A stretch of 64,000 nt of DNA from Frigidibacter sp. ROC022 (GCF_024723735.1 NZ_JANQDU010000003.1:682001-746000), one strand, 5' to 3'. Positions 17,391 to 26,953 are shown, counted from the stretch's first letter. The notes: a model not told the origin generated them from the sequence alone. Made by a program: numbers and translations.

Positions 17391-17461
17391 TGATACAGAT
17401 GTTATATCAGTCTGAAACAAGTTTCGCTTTGGGGAACAATGAAGGTACACTAATATATCAG
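17391..17461 (+). promoter_or_regulatory. Promoter/operator region of the ABC transporter operon
   Basis: Three elements are visible: TGATA (17391-17395) and TATCA (17405-17409) as an inverted repeat, the palindrome GAAAC-AA-GTTTC (17414-17425), and CACTAATATATCAG (17448-17461). The last matches 25007-25020, before the sugar-acid dehydratase operon, at 13 of 14 positions and contains a TAATAT that could serve as a -10 box. It lies about 115 bp before the transporter start codon. Control by the GntR protein at 24174-24914 is the simplest reading. Confidence 0.5.
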
Positions 17462-17574
17462 AGGGATGTCGCGGCCACCCGGACCGGTTGCCGCGTCATG
17501 GAGGAGACGGGGGCGCAGGCTGAAGCAGCGCGCGCGTGCCCGACGAAGACTGCTGCACCAACAAGGAGGAGGAG

Positions 17575-19083
17575 ATGACCATGCGCAATCTGACCGCATG
17601 TCTTTTGGGGACGGCATTTGCCGTCACCGCTTTTGCCCCGGCCTATGCCGCGGACACGGACATCATCATCGTTCTGAACGAGGAACTCGAATCGATCGAC
17701 CCCTGCATGGCGTCGAAATCGAACATCGGCCGGGTCATTCTTCAGAACATTTCCGAGACCATGACCGAGTTGAGCCCGACCGAGGGTCTCAAGCCGCGGC
17801 TGGCCGACAGCTGGGAAGACATGGGGGACGGCACCTGGCGGTTCCACCTGCATCCCGGGGTCACCTTCTCGGATGGAACGACGCTGGATGCCGGCGACGT
17901 GAAGCACTCGATGGAACGGGTCGTGAGCACGAAGATCTCCTGCGAGATCGGCGCCAAGTACTTCGGCGGCATCAAGGTCACGCCGACGGTGGTGGACGAC
18001 CTGACCATCGACCTGAAGGCCGACCCGCCGCAGCCGATCCTGCCGCTGCTGATGTCGACCCTCACCATCGTCCCGGCCGAGACGCCCGAAGAATTCGTGC
18101 AGAACCCGATCGGGACCGGCCCCTATGTGCTGACCGAGTGGAAGGCCGGCCAGTCGATCGTGCTCGACCGTCGCGACGACTACTGGGGTGCCGAGCCGGA
18201 AGTCACCAAGGCCACCTATCTGTTCCGCACGGACGACGCGGTGCGGGCGGCGATGGTCAAGACCGGCGAGGCAGACATTTCGCCGGTGATCTCGGAACTG
18301 GACGCGACCGACCCGGCGACCGACTTCAGCTATCCGAACTCGGAAACCACCTATCTGCGGATCGACCAGGGCGTCGCGCCGCTGGATGATGTCCGGGTGC
18401 GCAAGGCGCTGAACATGGCGATCGACCGGGATGCGTTCCTCGGCACGCTGATTCCGTCGGATGCGATCAAGGCCACGGCACTGGTGCCGCCCTCGACCAT
18501 CGGCTGGAACCCGGACCTGACGCCCACGGCCTATGATCCGGAAGGCGCCAAGGCGCTTCTGGCCGAAGCCAAGGCGGACGGCGTTCCGGTGGACGCGGAA
18601 ATCACCCTGATCGGCCGCACCGGGAACTTCCCGAACGTGACCGAGGTGATGGAAGCGCTGCAGCAGATGCTGGGCGATGTCGGTTTCAACACCAAGCTCG
18701 AGATGTACGAGACCGGCGAATGGGTCGACCTCTATTCGCAGCCCTTCGCGGAAGATCGCGGACCGCAGCTGATCGAGGCGATGCATGACAACGCCAAGGG
18801 CGATCCGGTGTTCACCATGTACTTCAAATATGCCTGCGACGGTCTTCAGTCCGGCATGTGCGACGAGAAGGCCGAAGACCTGATTGCCCGCGCCACCGCC
18901 GCGACAGGCGACGAGCGGGCGGCACTGTGGAAGGAACTTTTTGCCTATCTGCACGACGATGTCGTTGCCGATGTGCTACTGTTCCACATGGTCGGCTTCA
19001 GCCGGGTCTCGGAACGGCTCGACTTCAAGCCGACGATCAACACGAACTCGGAACTGCAACTGTCGCAGATCAAGTTCAAGTGA
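17575..19083 (+). CDS. ABC transporter substrate-binding protein, family 5
   Basis: A 502-aa periplasmic binding protein of the DppA/OppA class. A Sec signal peptide (MTMRNLTACLLGTAFAVTAF, cleavage after AYA) is followed by ELESIDPCMASKSNIGRV, HLHPGVTFSDGTTLDAGDVKHSM (key FSDGT) and PEGAKALLAEA, all family hallmarks. The ATG at 17575 directly follows AAGGAGGAGG; a second ATG two codons on is equally possible. Two cysteine pairs (for example CDGLQSGMC) may form disulphides. It is followed by two permeases and a fused ATPase. Its placement beside sugar-acid catabolism and a shared promoter motif make an acidic sugar or related compound a candidate ligand rather than peptides. Confidence 0.93.
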   Translation: MTMRNLTACLLGTAFAVTAFAPAYAADTDIIIVLNEELESIDPCMASKSNIGRVILQNISETMTELSPTEGLKPRLADSWEDMGDGTWRFHLHPGVTFSDGTTLDAGDVKHSMERVVSTKISCEIGAKYFGGIKVTPTVVDDLTIDLKADPPQPILPLLMSTLTIVPAETPEEFVQNPIGTGPYVLTEWKAGQSIVLDRRDDYWGAEPEVTKATYLFRTDDAVRAAMVKTGEADISPVISELDATDPATDFSYPNSETTYLRIDQGVAPLDDVRVRKALNMAIDRDAFLGTLIPSDAIKATALVPPSTIGWNPDLTPTAYDPEGAKALLAEAKADGVPVDAEITLIGRTGNFPNVTEVMEALQQMLGDVGFNTKLEMYETGEWVDLYSQPFAEDRGPQLIEAMHDNAKGDPVFTMYFKYACDGLQSGMCDEKAEDLIARATAATGDERAALWKELFAYLHDDVVADVLLFHMVGFSRVSERLDFKPTINTNSELQLSQIKFK

Positions 19084-19090
19084 CCCTGAC

Positions 19091-19112
19091 GGCGGGCGGT
19101 TTGCCGCCCGCC
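19091..19112 (+). terminator. Intercistronic stem-loop after the binding-protein gene
   Basis: GGCGGGCGG (19091-19099) pairs with CCGCCCGCC (19104-19112) around a TTTG loop, 7 bp after the binding-protein stop and before the permease start. No T-run follows. Such hairpins typically protect the upstream mRNA from 3' decay or attenuate downstream genes, giving more binding protein than permease. Confidence 0.6.
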
Positions 19113-19137
19113 GCTCGTCTGCCAAGGGGAGGGCCAG

Positions 19138-20052
19138 ATGAAGACGTTCATCAGAAAACGAGCCGTGGCAAGCGGGCTTTCCCTGATCGGTCTGATCGTC
19201 CTGGTCTTCTTCCTCTCGCGGCTGACCGGCGATCCGACTTCGCTCTACCTGCCGGTCGATGCCAGTCTCGAATCGCGGGAGCAGTTTCGCGAGATACACG
19301 GCCTGAACGATCCGATCCTGGTCCAGTTCTTTCACTATGCCCGTGATGTTCTCTCGCTCGATTTCGGCGATTCGATCCGCAAGGCGCGTCCGGCCCTTCA
19401 GGTGGTGCTGGAAGCCTTCAGCTGGACCCTGACGCTGGCCGCCGTCACCATGCTTCTGGTGACCGTCGCGGCGATCATCTTCGGCGCGCTGGCCGCGTCG
19501 CGGGTCGGCGGGGTCTTCGACCGGATCGCCACCTTCTTTTCCCTGATCGGCGCCTCGGCCCCGGATTTCTGGATCGCCATCGTCGCCATCGTCTTCTTCT
19601 CGGTCTACCTCGGCTGGGTGCCGACCTCGGGCACCGGGACGGTCTGGCACTGGATTCTGCCGGTGGCGGTACTGTTCATCCGGCCCTTCGGCCTGATCCT
19701 GCAGGTCGTGCGCGGCTCGATGATCTCGTCGCTGAGCTCGGCCTATGTGAAGACCGCCAGGGCCAAGGGCGTCGGGCCGCGGCCGATCATCTTCGTTCAC
19801 GCGCTGCGCAACGCGATGCTGCCGGTCATCACGGTGATCGGCGACCAGGCGGCGGGGATGCTGAACGGCGCCGTGGTGGTCGAGACGATCTTCGGCTTTC
19901 CCGGGGTCGGCAAGCTGATGATCGACTCCATCCTGCAACGTGATTTCGCGGTGGTTCTCGCCTCGATCATGGTCACGGCGATGGCCATCTTCATCATGAA
20001 CCTTCTGATCGATCTCTCCTACGCGGTTCTCGATCCGCGCATCCGGTACTGA
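19138..20052 (+). CDS. ABC transporter permease, DppB-like
   Basis: A 304-aa inner-membrane subunit with about six helices. Seen: the N-terminal SRLTGDPTSLYLP segment, FGDSIRKARP after the first helix, the RPFGLILQVVRGSM helix, and the ATPase-docking EAA-type loop around KTARAKGVGPRPIIFVHALRNA (key KTARAKG...HALRNA). Second gene of the operon, 54 bp after the binding-protein gene and 7 bp before the next permease. Confidence 0.94.
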   Translation: MKTFIRKRAVASGLSLIGLIVLVFFLSRLTGDPTSLYLPVDASLESREQFREIHGLNDPILVQFFHYARDVLSLDFGDSIRKARPALQVVLEAFSWTLTLAAVTMLLVTVAAIIFGALAASRVGGVFDRIATFFSLIGASAPDFWIAIVAIVFFSVYLGWVPTSGTGTVWHWILPVAVLFIRPFGLILQVVRGSMISSLSSAYVKTARAKGVGPRPIIFVHALRNAMLPVITVIGDQAAGMLNGAVVVETIFGFPGVGKLMIDSILQRDFAVVLASIMVTAMAIFIMNLLIDLSYAVLDPRIRY

Positions 20053-20059
20053 GGCGGCG

Positions 20060-20980
20060 ATGACCGAAACCACTCCAGATGTCCCGAGCGCGGCGGGGCA
20101 GAGCCGCTTTCGCCGACTGGCCGCGATGCTCTGGGCCGACAAGTTCGCCCTCGTGGCGATGATCTTCCTGATCGTGGTGCTTCTCTGCGCCATCCTGGGG
20201 CCGATGCTGCTGGACAACCTGGCAACACGGCAGAACCTGCGCGGGCGCAACGCGCCGCCCTTCGATCTGACCCGGGGCTGGGCCTTCGTGCTGGGGGCCG
20301 ACGCTCTGGGCCGGCCGTTGCTGGCCCGGATCATCGTCGCGGCGCGCAACACGATCATGGTCGCCGCCGGAGCGGTGGCCTGTTCGCTGCTGATCGGTGC
20401 CGCGCTTGGCCTGGTCGCGGGCTACAGCCGCAGGGGGCTGAGCCAGGCGATCATGCGGCTGGCCGACGTCATCATGTCCTTCCCGTCGCTGCTGATGGCG
20501 GTGATCGTGCTCTACATGCTGTCGGCCTCGGTCACCAACCTGATCATCGTGCTGGCGATCACCCGGATCCCGATCTATCTGCGCACCACCCGTGCCGAGG
20601 TGCTGGAGCTGCGCGAAAGGATGTTCGTGCAGGCCGCCCTCGTGATGGGCGCCTCGGCCCGGCGGATCGTCTTTCGCCATATCCTGCCGATGGTGCTGCC
20701 CACGCTGCTGACCATTGCCACGCTGGATTTCGCCTTCGTCATGCTGGCCGAAAGCTCGCTGTCCTTCCTGGGCATCGGCATCCAGCCGCCCGAGATCACC
20801 TGGGGGCTGATGGTGTCGCAGGGCCGGCCCTATCTGACCCATGCCTGGTGGCTGTCGTTCTGGCCCGGCCTGGCGATCATCCTGACCACGCTGAGCCTGA
20901 ACCTGTTGTCGAACTGGATGCGGGTGGCGCTTGATCCGGCGCAGCGCTGGCGCCTGGAAATGGGGAAGAAGAATGACTGA
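20060..20980 (+). CDS. ABC transporter permease, DppC-like
   Basis: A 306-aa partner permease: cytosolic N terminus, first helix (FALVAMIFLIVVLLCAILG), the PFDLTRGWAFVLGADALGRP signature (key LGADALGRP), and an EAA-type loop QAALVMGASARRIVFRHILP (residues about 193-212). The C-terminal SSLSFLGIGIQPPEITWG is highly characteristic of DppC. The stop codon overlaps the ATPase start by 8 bp, indicating translational coupling. Confidence 0.94.
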   Translation: MTETTPDVPSAAGQSRFRRLAAMLWADKFALVAMIFLIVVLLCAILGPMLLDNLATRQNLRGRNAPPFDLTRGWAFVLGADALGRPLLARIIVAARNTIMVAAGAVACSLLIGAALGLVAGYSRRGLSQAIMRLADVIMSFPSLLMAVIVLYMLSASVTNLIIVLAITRIPIYLRTTRAEVLELRERMFVQAALVMGASARRIVFRHILPMVLPTLLTIATLDFAFVMLAESSLSFLGIGIQPPEITWGLMVSQGRPYLTHAWWLSFWPGLAIILTTLSLNLLSNWMRVALDPAQRWRLEMGKKND

Positions 20981-22595
20981 TCATCTTCTCGAGGTCCGAA
21001 ATCTCTCGGTCGAGTTCCACACCGCCGGCGGGCGGGTGAAGGCGGTGCAGGATGTCAGCTGGCATCTGGACCGGGGGGAGGTTCTGGCGATCCTCGGCGA
21101 GAGCGGCTCGGGCAAATCGGTTTCGGCCTCGGCGGTGATGGACCTGATCGACTGCCCGCCAGGCAAGATCACCGCGGGCCAGATCCTGTTCGAGGGCCGC
21201 GACCTTCTGCAGATGGACAGCAACGAGCGGCGCGAGATCAACGGCAAGCGGATCGCGATGATCTTCCAGGACCCGCTGAGCGCACTGAATCCGGTCTACC
21301 GGGTCGGCTGGCAGATCGAGGAGACGATGACGATCCACGGCACTCCGCGCGCCGAGGCACGGGCCGAGACGCTGGAGTTGCTGGGCCGGGTCGGGATCCC
21401 CGATCCCGCGACGGCAGTGCAGAAATACCCGCACCAGTTCTCGGGCGGTCAGCGGCAGCGGCTGATGGTGGCGATGGCACTGGCGCTGCGCCCCGACATC
21501 CTGATCGCGGACGAGCCGACCACGGCGCTGGACGTGACGGTGCAGGCGCAAATCCTGTCGCTGCTGGAAGTCCTGCAGAAAGAGACCGGGATGGGGTTGC
21601 TGCTGATCACCCATGACCTGGGCGTGGTGGCCGAGACCGCCGACCGGGTGGTGGTGATGAACGGCGGCAGGATCGTCGAGCAGGGCACCGCGCTCGAAGT
21701 CTATCGCAACCCGAAACACGCCTATACCCGCGACCTGATCGCCTCGGCGCCGGGCAAGGGCGCGATGTCGGGCGGCGTGGCCAAGGAGGGCGCCGAGTTC
21801 CTGAAGGTGCGCGGGCTGGGCAAGAAATACGGTGCCTTCGAGGCGCTGAAGGACGCGAATTTCGAGCTGATGCCGGGCGAATGCCTGGCCATTGTCGGGG
21901 AAAGCGGCTCGGGCAAATCGACGCTCGCCAAGACGTTGCTGCGGCTGGAAGAGCCGACGGCGGGCACCGCCTTCTACAAGGGCCGCGACCTGTTCGCCAT
22001 GTCGCCGAAGGAGCTTTTCGCGATCCGGCGTGAAATCCAGATGGTGTTTCAGGACCCGACCCAGAGCCTCAACCCGCGAATGTCGGCCTATGAGCTGATC
22101 TCGGAGGCCTGGGCGATCCATCGCGACATCCTGCCGAAGGACCGCTGGCGGGCCCGGGTCGCCGAGCTGCTGGATCAGGTCGGACTGGCGCCGGAACATG
22201 CCGACCGCTTTCCGCATCAGTTCTCGGGCGGCCAGCGGCAGCGGATCGCCATCGCCCGCGCACTGGCGCTGGAACCCGAGATCATCATCTGCGACGAGGC
22301 GGTCTCGGCGCTGGACGTGCAGGTCCAGGCCCAGGTGATCGACCTTCTGGCCGATCTGCAGAAGCGTCTGGGCCTGGCCTATCTCTTCATTGCGCATGAC
22401 CTGCCGCTGGTCCGCGATTTCGCGGATCGGGTGATCGTGATGCAGGGCGGGCGGATCGTGGAGCAGGGCACGGTGCGGGAGATATTCGACAACCCGCAAG
22501 AGACCTATACACGCAACCTGCTGGCCGCCAGCCTGGACCCGGACCCCGAGGTGCAGGCCGCCCGCCGCGCGGCGCGCGATCTGGCATCGGCATGA
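20973..22595 (+). CDS. Fused double ATPase of a peptide-type ABC transporter (DppD-DppF)
   Basis: A 540-aa protein with two complete nucleotide-binding domains in tandem: Walker [11 protein letters not shown] (about residue 43) and [10 protein letters not shown] (about 310), signatures FSGGQRQR twice, Walker [14 protein letters not shown] and [13 protein letters not shown]. The C-terminal regions after each domain carry the oligopeptide-type extension ([12 protein letters not shown] and [12 protein letters not shown]). It powers the two permeases above. Fusion of D and F subunits, as in GsiA or YejF, occurs for glutathione, peptide and some sugar importers. Confidence 0.94.
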   Translation: MTDHLLEVRNLSVEFHTAGGRVKAVQDVSWHLDRGEVLAILGESGSGKSVSASAVMDLIDCPPGKITAGQILFEGRDLLQMDSNERREINGKRIAMIFQDPLSALNPVYRVGWQIEETMTIHGTPRAEARAETLELLGRVGIPDPATAVQKYPHQFSGGQRQRLMVAMALALRPDILIADEPTTALDVTVQAQILSLLEVLQKETGMGLLLITHDLGVVAETADRVVVMNGGRIVEQGTALEVYRNPKHAYTRDLIASAPGKGAMSGGVAKEGAEFLKVRGLGKKYGAFEALKDANFELMPGECLAIVGESGSGKSTLAKTLLRLEEPTAGTAFYKGRDLFAMSPKELFAIRREIQMVFQDPTQSLNPRMSAYELISEAWAIHRDILPKDRWRARVAELLDQVGLAPEHADRFPHQFSGGQRQRIAIARALALEPEIIICDEAVSALDVQVQAQVIDLLADLQKRLGLAYLFIAHDLPLVRDFADRVIVMQGGRIVEQGTVREIFDNPQETYTRNLLAASLDPDPEVQAARRAARDLASA

Positions 22596-22604
22596 CATCG
22601 CAGG

Positions 22605-22624
22605 GGACCGGCGCGGCGCGGTCC
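22605..22624 (+). terminator. Weak stem-loop after the ATPase gene
   Basis: GGACCG (22605-22610) pairs with CGGTCC (22619-22624) across an 8-base GC loop, 9 bp after the ATPase stop. There is no T-run. It may partly separate the transporter operon from the membrane protein gene at 22742. Confidence 0.3.
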
Positions 22625-22741
22625 GGCAAAAGCCCACTGTCGCCCGCCTGCTGAAGGCGCTATCAGCCGGGTCGGCATGATTGCATCCGTTCCAGACCTC
22701 CGCCCGACCCCTGTCCGGTTCGATACCGGCCGGACCTCCGC

Positions 22742-24160
22742 ATGAGCCCGGAAGCGGCCGCAGCGCAGCCCCGGCGGCGGCTTGCCCTGGCCATCATGCT
22801 GGTCGCGGTGATCCTGCTGGAACTGGCGGCGCGGCTGACCGGGCAGCATCAGGTCCAGACCCTAGCCTGGCTGGCGATGGCCGGGGTGGTGGTCCTGAAC
22901 CTGCGCGGGCTGGGGATGCGCGAGATCTACCTGCTGACCCTGTGCAGCGCCCTTGCGGTGCTGATCCTGATCCGGATGCCGGAGCCGATGCTGGAACTGG
23001 GCCCGGCTCTGGATCAGGCGAGTTTCCTGATGACCTTCATCCTGTTGATGAGCCTGCTCTTCGAGACCGCCGCGCGGTCGCCCTCGATCGCTGCCTGCGG
23101 GGTCTACCTGACCAGCCAGCCGCCGGGGCGGCGCTACTATGCGCTGAATGCCGGCACCGGGATTCTGGCGGTGATGTTCAATCTCGGCGTGGTCAGCTTT
23201 CTGGTGCCGCTGATCCAGCGCGGCATCGCCTCGGCGACCCCCGGCGACGCGCTGAACGACATCCGCGAGCGGCGACAGGTCTCGGCGCTGCTGCGCGGCT
23301 TTGCCTGGAGCGTCACCTGGTCGCCGACCGCGCTGGCGCCGCTGGCGGTGGCCGAGCTGATCCCGGGCGTCGACCGGCTGCTCTGGATCGAATACGGGCT
23401 GGCCGTCTTTGTCCTGATCATGGTCCTGGGCGCCTTCGAGGATCGCTGGCGGTTCCGCCGTTTCCGGCCCTCGGGGGTGCGCCGCGAGACGCCGTTCCCC
23501 CTGACCGAGGCGCTGCTCTTCTTGGCCGCCTGCGCCTGGCTGTTCGGAATGATCGCGCTGATCGTCTGGCTGTCGGGCGATGGTGTCGTCTTCGGCCTGC
23601 TGCTCGCCTGTCCGTTCATGGTGGTCGGCTGGCTCGCGGTGCAGGGCGGCTTTCCGCGGCCCGGCTGGATCGCGCCGCTGCGCGGCGAGATGCGCAAGAT
23701 CGTGGTGGTCGGGCTGCCCCGGACCGCGTCGGTCGCGATCACCTTGGCCACCTCGGGCTTCATCGGGCGTGCGGCGGCGGGGCAGGTGCCGGCCGAGCAG
23801 CTGGCCGCCTTCCTGCAACTCGACGCAATGCCCGATTTCGTCTTCCTGTCGCTGATCCCGCCGGCGCTTTCTTTGTTCAGCCTGCTGGCCCTGTCGCCGA
23901 TCATGATGGCCGTGTTCTTCGGCTCGCTCTTCGCGGCGCTGCCGGTGCTGCCGGCGGACCCGACGCTGATCGCCTTTGCAATTTCCTGCGGCTGGGCGCT
24001 GTCGATGACCTTCTCGCCCTTTGCCACGGTGGTGCTGATGGTCGAGAGGGTCGCCGGCATACCGACCCGGCGGCTGACCTGGGTCTGGAACATCGGCTTC
24101 ACGCTGCTGGCGTCCCTGTCTCTGGTCGGGGTCTTCGCTCTTCTGACCGGCGGAACCTGA
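22742..24160 (+). CDS. Uncharacterised polytopic membrane protein
   Basis: A 472-aa very hydrophobic protein with roughly 11-13 predicted helices. I recognise no specific family. Notable segments: NAGTGILAVMFNLGVVSFLVPLI in the first half, and in the second half VGLPRTASVAITLATSGFIG and CGWALSMTFSPFATVVLMVER (conserved-looking Pro/Ser re-entrant-like stretches), a two-half layout reminiscent of ion-transporter superfamily carriers. Position between the ABC transporter and the GntR gene, same strand as the transporter, suggests a transport role for the same metabolite group. The ATG at 22742 has only a weak ribosome-binding site. Confidence 0.75.
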   Translation: MSPEAAAAQPRRRLALAIMLVAVILLELAARLTGQHQVQTLAWLAMAGVVVLNLRGLGMREIYLLTLCSALAVLILIRMPEPMLELGPALDQASFLMTFILLMSLLFETAARSPSIAACGVYLTSQPPGRRYYALNAGTGILAVMFNLGVVSFLVPLIQRGIASATPGDALNDIRERRQVSALLRGFAWSVTWSPTALAPLAVAELIPGVDRLLWIEYGLAVFVLIMVLGAFEDRWRFRRFRPSGVRRETPFPLTEALLFLAACAWLFGMIALIVWLSGDGVVFGLLLACPFMVVGWLAVQGGFPRPGWIAPLRGEMRKIVVVGLPRTASVAITLATSGFIGRAAAGQVPAEQLAAFLQLDAMPDFVFLSLIPPALSLFSLLALSPIMMAVFFGSLFAALPVLPADPTLIAFAISCGWALSMTFSPFATVVLMVERVAGIPTRRLTWVWNIGFTLLASLSLVGVFALLTGGT

Positions 24161-24173
24161 CCGCCCGGCGGCG

Positions 24174-24914
24174 TCAGGCGAAGTAGTCGGGGTATTCGCG
24201 GCGCAGATCGTCGACCCGGCTGATCGTCTGGCTCAGGTGATCGCGGATCGCCTGCTGGCCGGCTTCGGGATCATGTGCGGTCAGTGCCGCGATGATCTCG
24301 TGATGGCCCTTCAGGATATTCGCGATCTTGCCCGGCCCCGGCAGGTGCAGGCGGCGCAGCCGGTTCAGGTGCCCCGAACGCGCGCGCAGCAGGTTGTGCA
24401 GGCCCGGTTGGCCGGCGCCGGCCAGAAGCGTCTGGTGAAACGCCTCGTCCAGTTCCTGGAAGGTGGGCAACTCCTCGGGATTGCCGGCCAGCGCCTCCTG
24501 CATGGTCAGGATCGTTTCCAGCCGCTTGATGACCGTCGGGTCGCAATCCTTGCCCAGCCGGCGCATGACTTCGGTCTCGATGGCGACGCGCAGGAAATGC
24601 GCCTCGCGGATTTCCGAGGTGACCAGCCGCGACACCGTGGTGCGCGACTGCGGCACGATCTCGACCAGCCCGTCACCTTCCAGCTTCTGCAGCGCCTCGC
24701 GCAGCGGGGTCTGGCTGACATCGTATTGCAGCGCCAGTTCGGTGCGGGTCAGCACGGTGTTGGGCGGCAGGTCGAGATTGATGATCTTCTGCCGCAGGCT
24801 TTCATAGACCCGATGCACGGCCGAAACCCCGCCTGCGGATTGCGCGGCGGAGGGCAGCCCGACCATCCCGGATCGCGCGAGGAAGGCTAAGGCATCATGG
24901 TCCATCTCGGTCAT
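24174..24914 (-). CDS. GntR/FCD transcriptional regulator
   Basis: A 246-aa regulator with a GntR winged helix (VYESLRQKIINLDLPPN, LTRTELALQYDVSQTPLREALQKLE with key TELALQYDVSQTPLREAL, residues about 32-75) and an FCD ligand domain (ELDEAFHQTLLAGAG and GHHEIIAALTAHDPEAG contain metal-ligand positions). It is divergent from the dehydratase operon over a 293-bp gap holding a perfect palindrome, and convergent with the membrane-protein gene 13 bp away. It likely represses the operon at 25208 until a sugar acid binds, and possibly the transporter operon through the shared CACTAATATAT motif. Confidence 0.92.
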   Translation of the reverse strand: MTEMDHDALAFLARSGMVGLPSAAQSAGGVSAVHRVYESLRQKIINLDLPPNTVLTRTELALQYDVSQTPLREALQKLEGDGLVEIVPQSRTTVSRLVTSEIREAHFLRVAIETEVMRRLGKDCDPTVIKRLETILTMQEALAGNPEELPTFQELDEAFHQTLLAGAGQPGLHNLLRARSGHLNRLRRLHLPGPGKIANILKGHHEIIAALTAHDPEAGQQAIRDHLSQTISRVDDLRREYPDYFA

Positions 24915-25006
24915 TCCAAATGCATATCCGCTCCCCGGCCAAAAGCAAACGACGGCCCGGCGCCGGGGTCGAGAGTAGGGCGGGTTGCGGATTGATTCAA
25001 CTAGGG

Positions 25007-25029
25007 CACTAATATATGAGTAGACTCAT
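25007..25029. promoter_or_regulatory. Candidate GntR operator with overlapping -10 box
   Basis: The perfect inverted repeat ATGAGT-AG-ACTCAT occupies 25016-25029. It overlaps CACTAATATATGAG (25007-25020), nearly identical to 17448-17461. TAATAT at 25010-25015 could be a -10 hexamer for the dehydratase operon, so a bound repressor would cover the promoter. It is about 100 bp after the start of the divergent regulator gene and 180 bp before the dehydratase start. Confidence 0.6.
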
Positions 25030-25207
25030 CACCGGGGGAGGACATCCGAGTCTGACAGCGGCGATCATGTGTTCGCGGAAGACCGCATGACGACAGCAAG
25101 CGCCAGCACCTGCCAGGGGTGACGGTCGTACCTCCGTGCGCGGCCTGGCTGCGGTTCCGGTCCGGCTGACGTCCGCGCGGCCGGCCCGAATTCTTGAAGG
25201 TTCGAAA

Positions 25208-26953
25208 ATGACTGAAGACACGAAGAAAAAGACCTACGCCGAGCTTCGCTCGGCCCGCTGGATGGCGCCGGACGATCTGCGCAGTTTCGGGCACCGGTCG
25301 CGGACCATGCAGATGGGGTATGGCCCCGAGGACTGGGAAGGCAAGCCGATCATCGCGGTGATCAACACATGGTCCGAGGCGCAGCCCTGTCACATGCATT
25401 TCAAGGACCGGGTCGAGTGGGTGAAGCGCGGCATACTGCAACGCGGCGGTTTCCCGATGGAATTGCCTGCGCTCTCGCTGTCGGAGAATTTCGTCAAGCC
25501 GACGACGATGCTCTACCGCAACATGCTGGCGATGGAGGTCGAGGAGCTGCTGCGCTCGCATCCGGTCGATGGCGCGGTGCTGATGGGCGGCTGCGACAAG
25601 ACCACGCCGGGGCTGGTGATGGGCGCCGTCTCGATGGGGATACCCTTCATCTACCTGCCCGCCGGGCCGATGTTGCGCGGCAACTACGCCGGCCAGACGC
25701 TGGGCTCGGGCACCGACGGGTTTAAATACTGGGACGAGCGCCGGGCCGGGACGATCAGCAAGGAGCAATGGGTCGGCATCGAAGGCGGAATCGCGCGCTC
25801 TTATGGTCATTGCATGACCATGGGAACCGCCTCGACCATGACCGCGATCGCCGAGGCAATGGGCCTGACGCTGCCCGGCGCCTCGTCGATCCCGGCGGCC
25901 GATGCCAATCACCAGCGGATGAGCGCCGAATGCGGCCGCCGCATCGTCGGCATGGTCTGGGAGGACCTGACTCCGGACAAGATCATCACCCGCGCCGGGG
26001 TCGAGAACGCGGTGACGGTGGCGATGGCGACGGGATGCTCGACCAATGCGATCATCCATCTGATCGCCATGGCCCGCCGCGCCGGCGTGCCGCTGGAGCT
26101 GGACGATCTGGACCGGATCGGCCGCAGCACCCCGGTGGTGGCCAATATCCGGCCCTCGGGCAAGGACTACCTGATGGAGGATTTCTACTATGCCGGCGGG
26201 CTGCGGGCACTGATGAAGCAGATCCGCGAGAAGCTCGACGACAGCGCGATCACCGTCTCGGGGCGGCCGCTGACCGATGGGCTGGACAGCGTGCAGGTCT
26301 ACAATGACGACGTGATCCGGCCGCTGTCGAACCCGGTCTATCACGAAGGCTCGCTGGCGGTGCTGAAGGGCAACCTGGCGCCGGATGGCGCGGTGATCAA
26401 GCCGGCGGCATGCGATCCGAAGTTCCACAGGCATTCCGGCCCGGCGCTGATTGCCGACAGCTATGCCGAGATGAAGCGGATCATCGACGACCCGGACTAT
26501 CCGATGACCCCGGATACCGTGCTGGTGCTGCGCAACGCCGGGCCGCAGGGCGGACCGGGGATGCCGGAATGGGGGATGATCCCGATGCCGAAGGCGCTGA
26601 TGAAGGACGGCCTCCGCGACATGGTCCGGCTGTCGGATGCGCGGATGTCGGGCACCTCCTTCGGAGCCTGCGTGCTGCATGTCGCGCCCGAGTCCTGGGT
26701 CGGCGGGCCGCTCGCCCTGCTCAGGACCGGCGATATCGTCGAACTGGATATCCCGAACCGCAGCCTGAACATGCAGGTCTCCGAGGCCGAGCTGGCCCGC
26801 CGCCGCGCCGCCTGGACCCCGCCCGAGCCGAATTACGAACGCGGCTACGGCTACATCTTCACCAAGCATATCGAACAGGCCGACAAGGGCTGCGATTTCG
26901 ATTTCCTCCGCTCCGAATTCGGCGGACCCACCCCAGACCCGGCGATCAACTGA
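25208..26953 (+). CDS. IlvD/Edd family sugar-acid dehydratase
   Basis: A 581-aa Fe-S dehydratase. Cluster-ligand contexts are visible: QPCHMH (Cys61), GGCDKTTP (Cys129) and ATGCSTNA (about Cys277); the catalytic-serine region is DARMSGTSFGACVLHVAPES (key RMSGTSFG). The length and YERGYGYIF tail match pentonate/hexonate dehydratases (arabinonate, xylonate, galactonate type) better than biosynthetic IlvD. It converts an aldonate into a 2-keto-3-deoxy acid. First gene of the operon; its stop overlaps the next ATG (TGATG). The ATG is preceded by GAAGG. Confidence 0.92.
   Translation: MTEDTKKKTYAELRSARWMAPDDLRSFGHRSRTMQMGYGPEDWEGKPIIAVINTWSEAQPCHMHFKDRVEWVKRGILQRGGFPMELPALSLSENFVKPTTMLYRNMLAMEVEELLRSHPVDGAVLMGGCDKTTPGLVMGAVSMGIPFIYLPAGPMLRGNYAGQTLGSGTDGFKYWDERRAGTISKEQWVGIEGGIARSYGHCMTMGTASTMTAIAEAMGLTLPGASSIPAADANHQRMSAECGRRIVGMVWEDLTPDKIITRAGVENAVTVAMATGCSTNAIIHLIAMARRAGVPLELDDLDRIGRSTPVVANIRPSGKDYLMEDFYYAGGLRALMKQIREKLDDSAITVSGRPLTDGLDSVQVYNDDVIRPLSNPVYHEGSLAVLKGNLAPDGAVIKPAACDPKFHRHSGPALIADSYAEMKRIIDDPDYPMTPDTVLVLRNAGPQGGPGMPEWGMIPMPKALMKDGLRDMVRLSDARMSGTSFGACVLHVAPESWVGGPLALLRTGDIVELDIPNRSLNMQVSEAELARRRAAWTPPEPNYERGYGYIFTKHIEQADKGCDFDFLRSEFGGPTPDPAIN

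Noticed and set aside
25136-25207. N-terminal extension of the IlvD/Edd protein
   Set aside because: The extension is Arg/Pro-rich; the ATG at 25208 with GAAGG upstream begins at the conserved N terminus.
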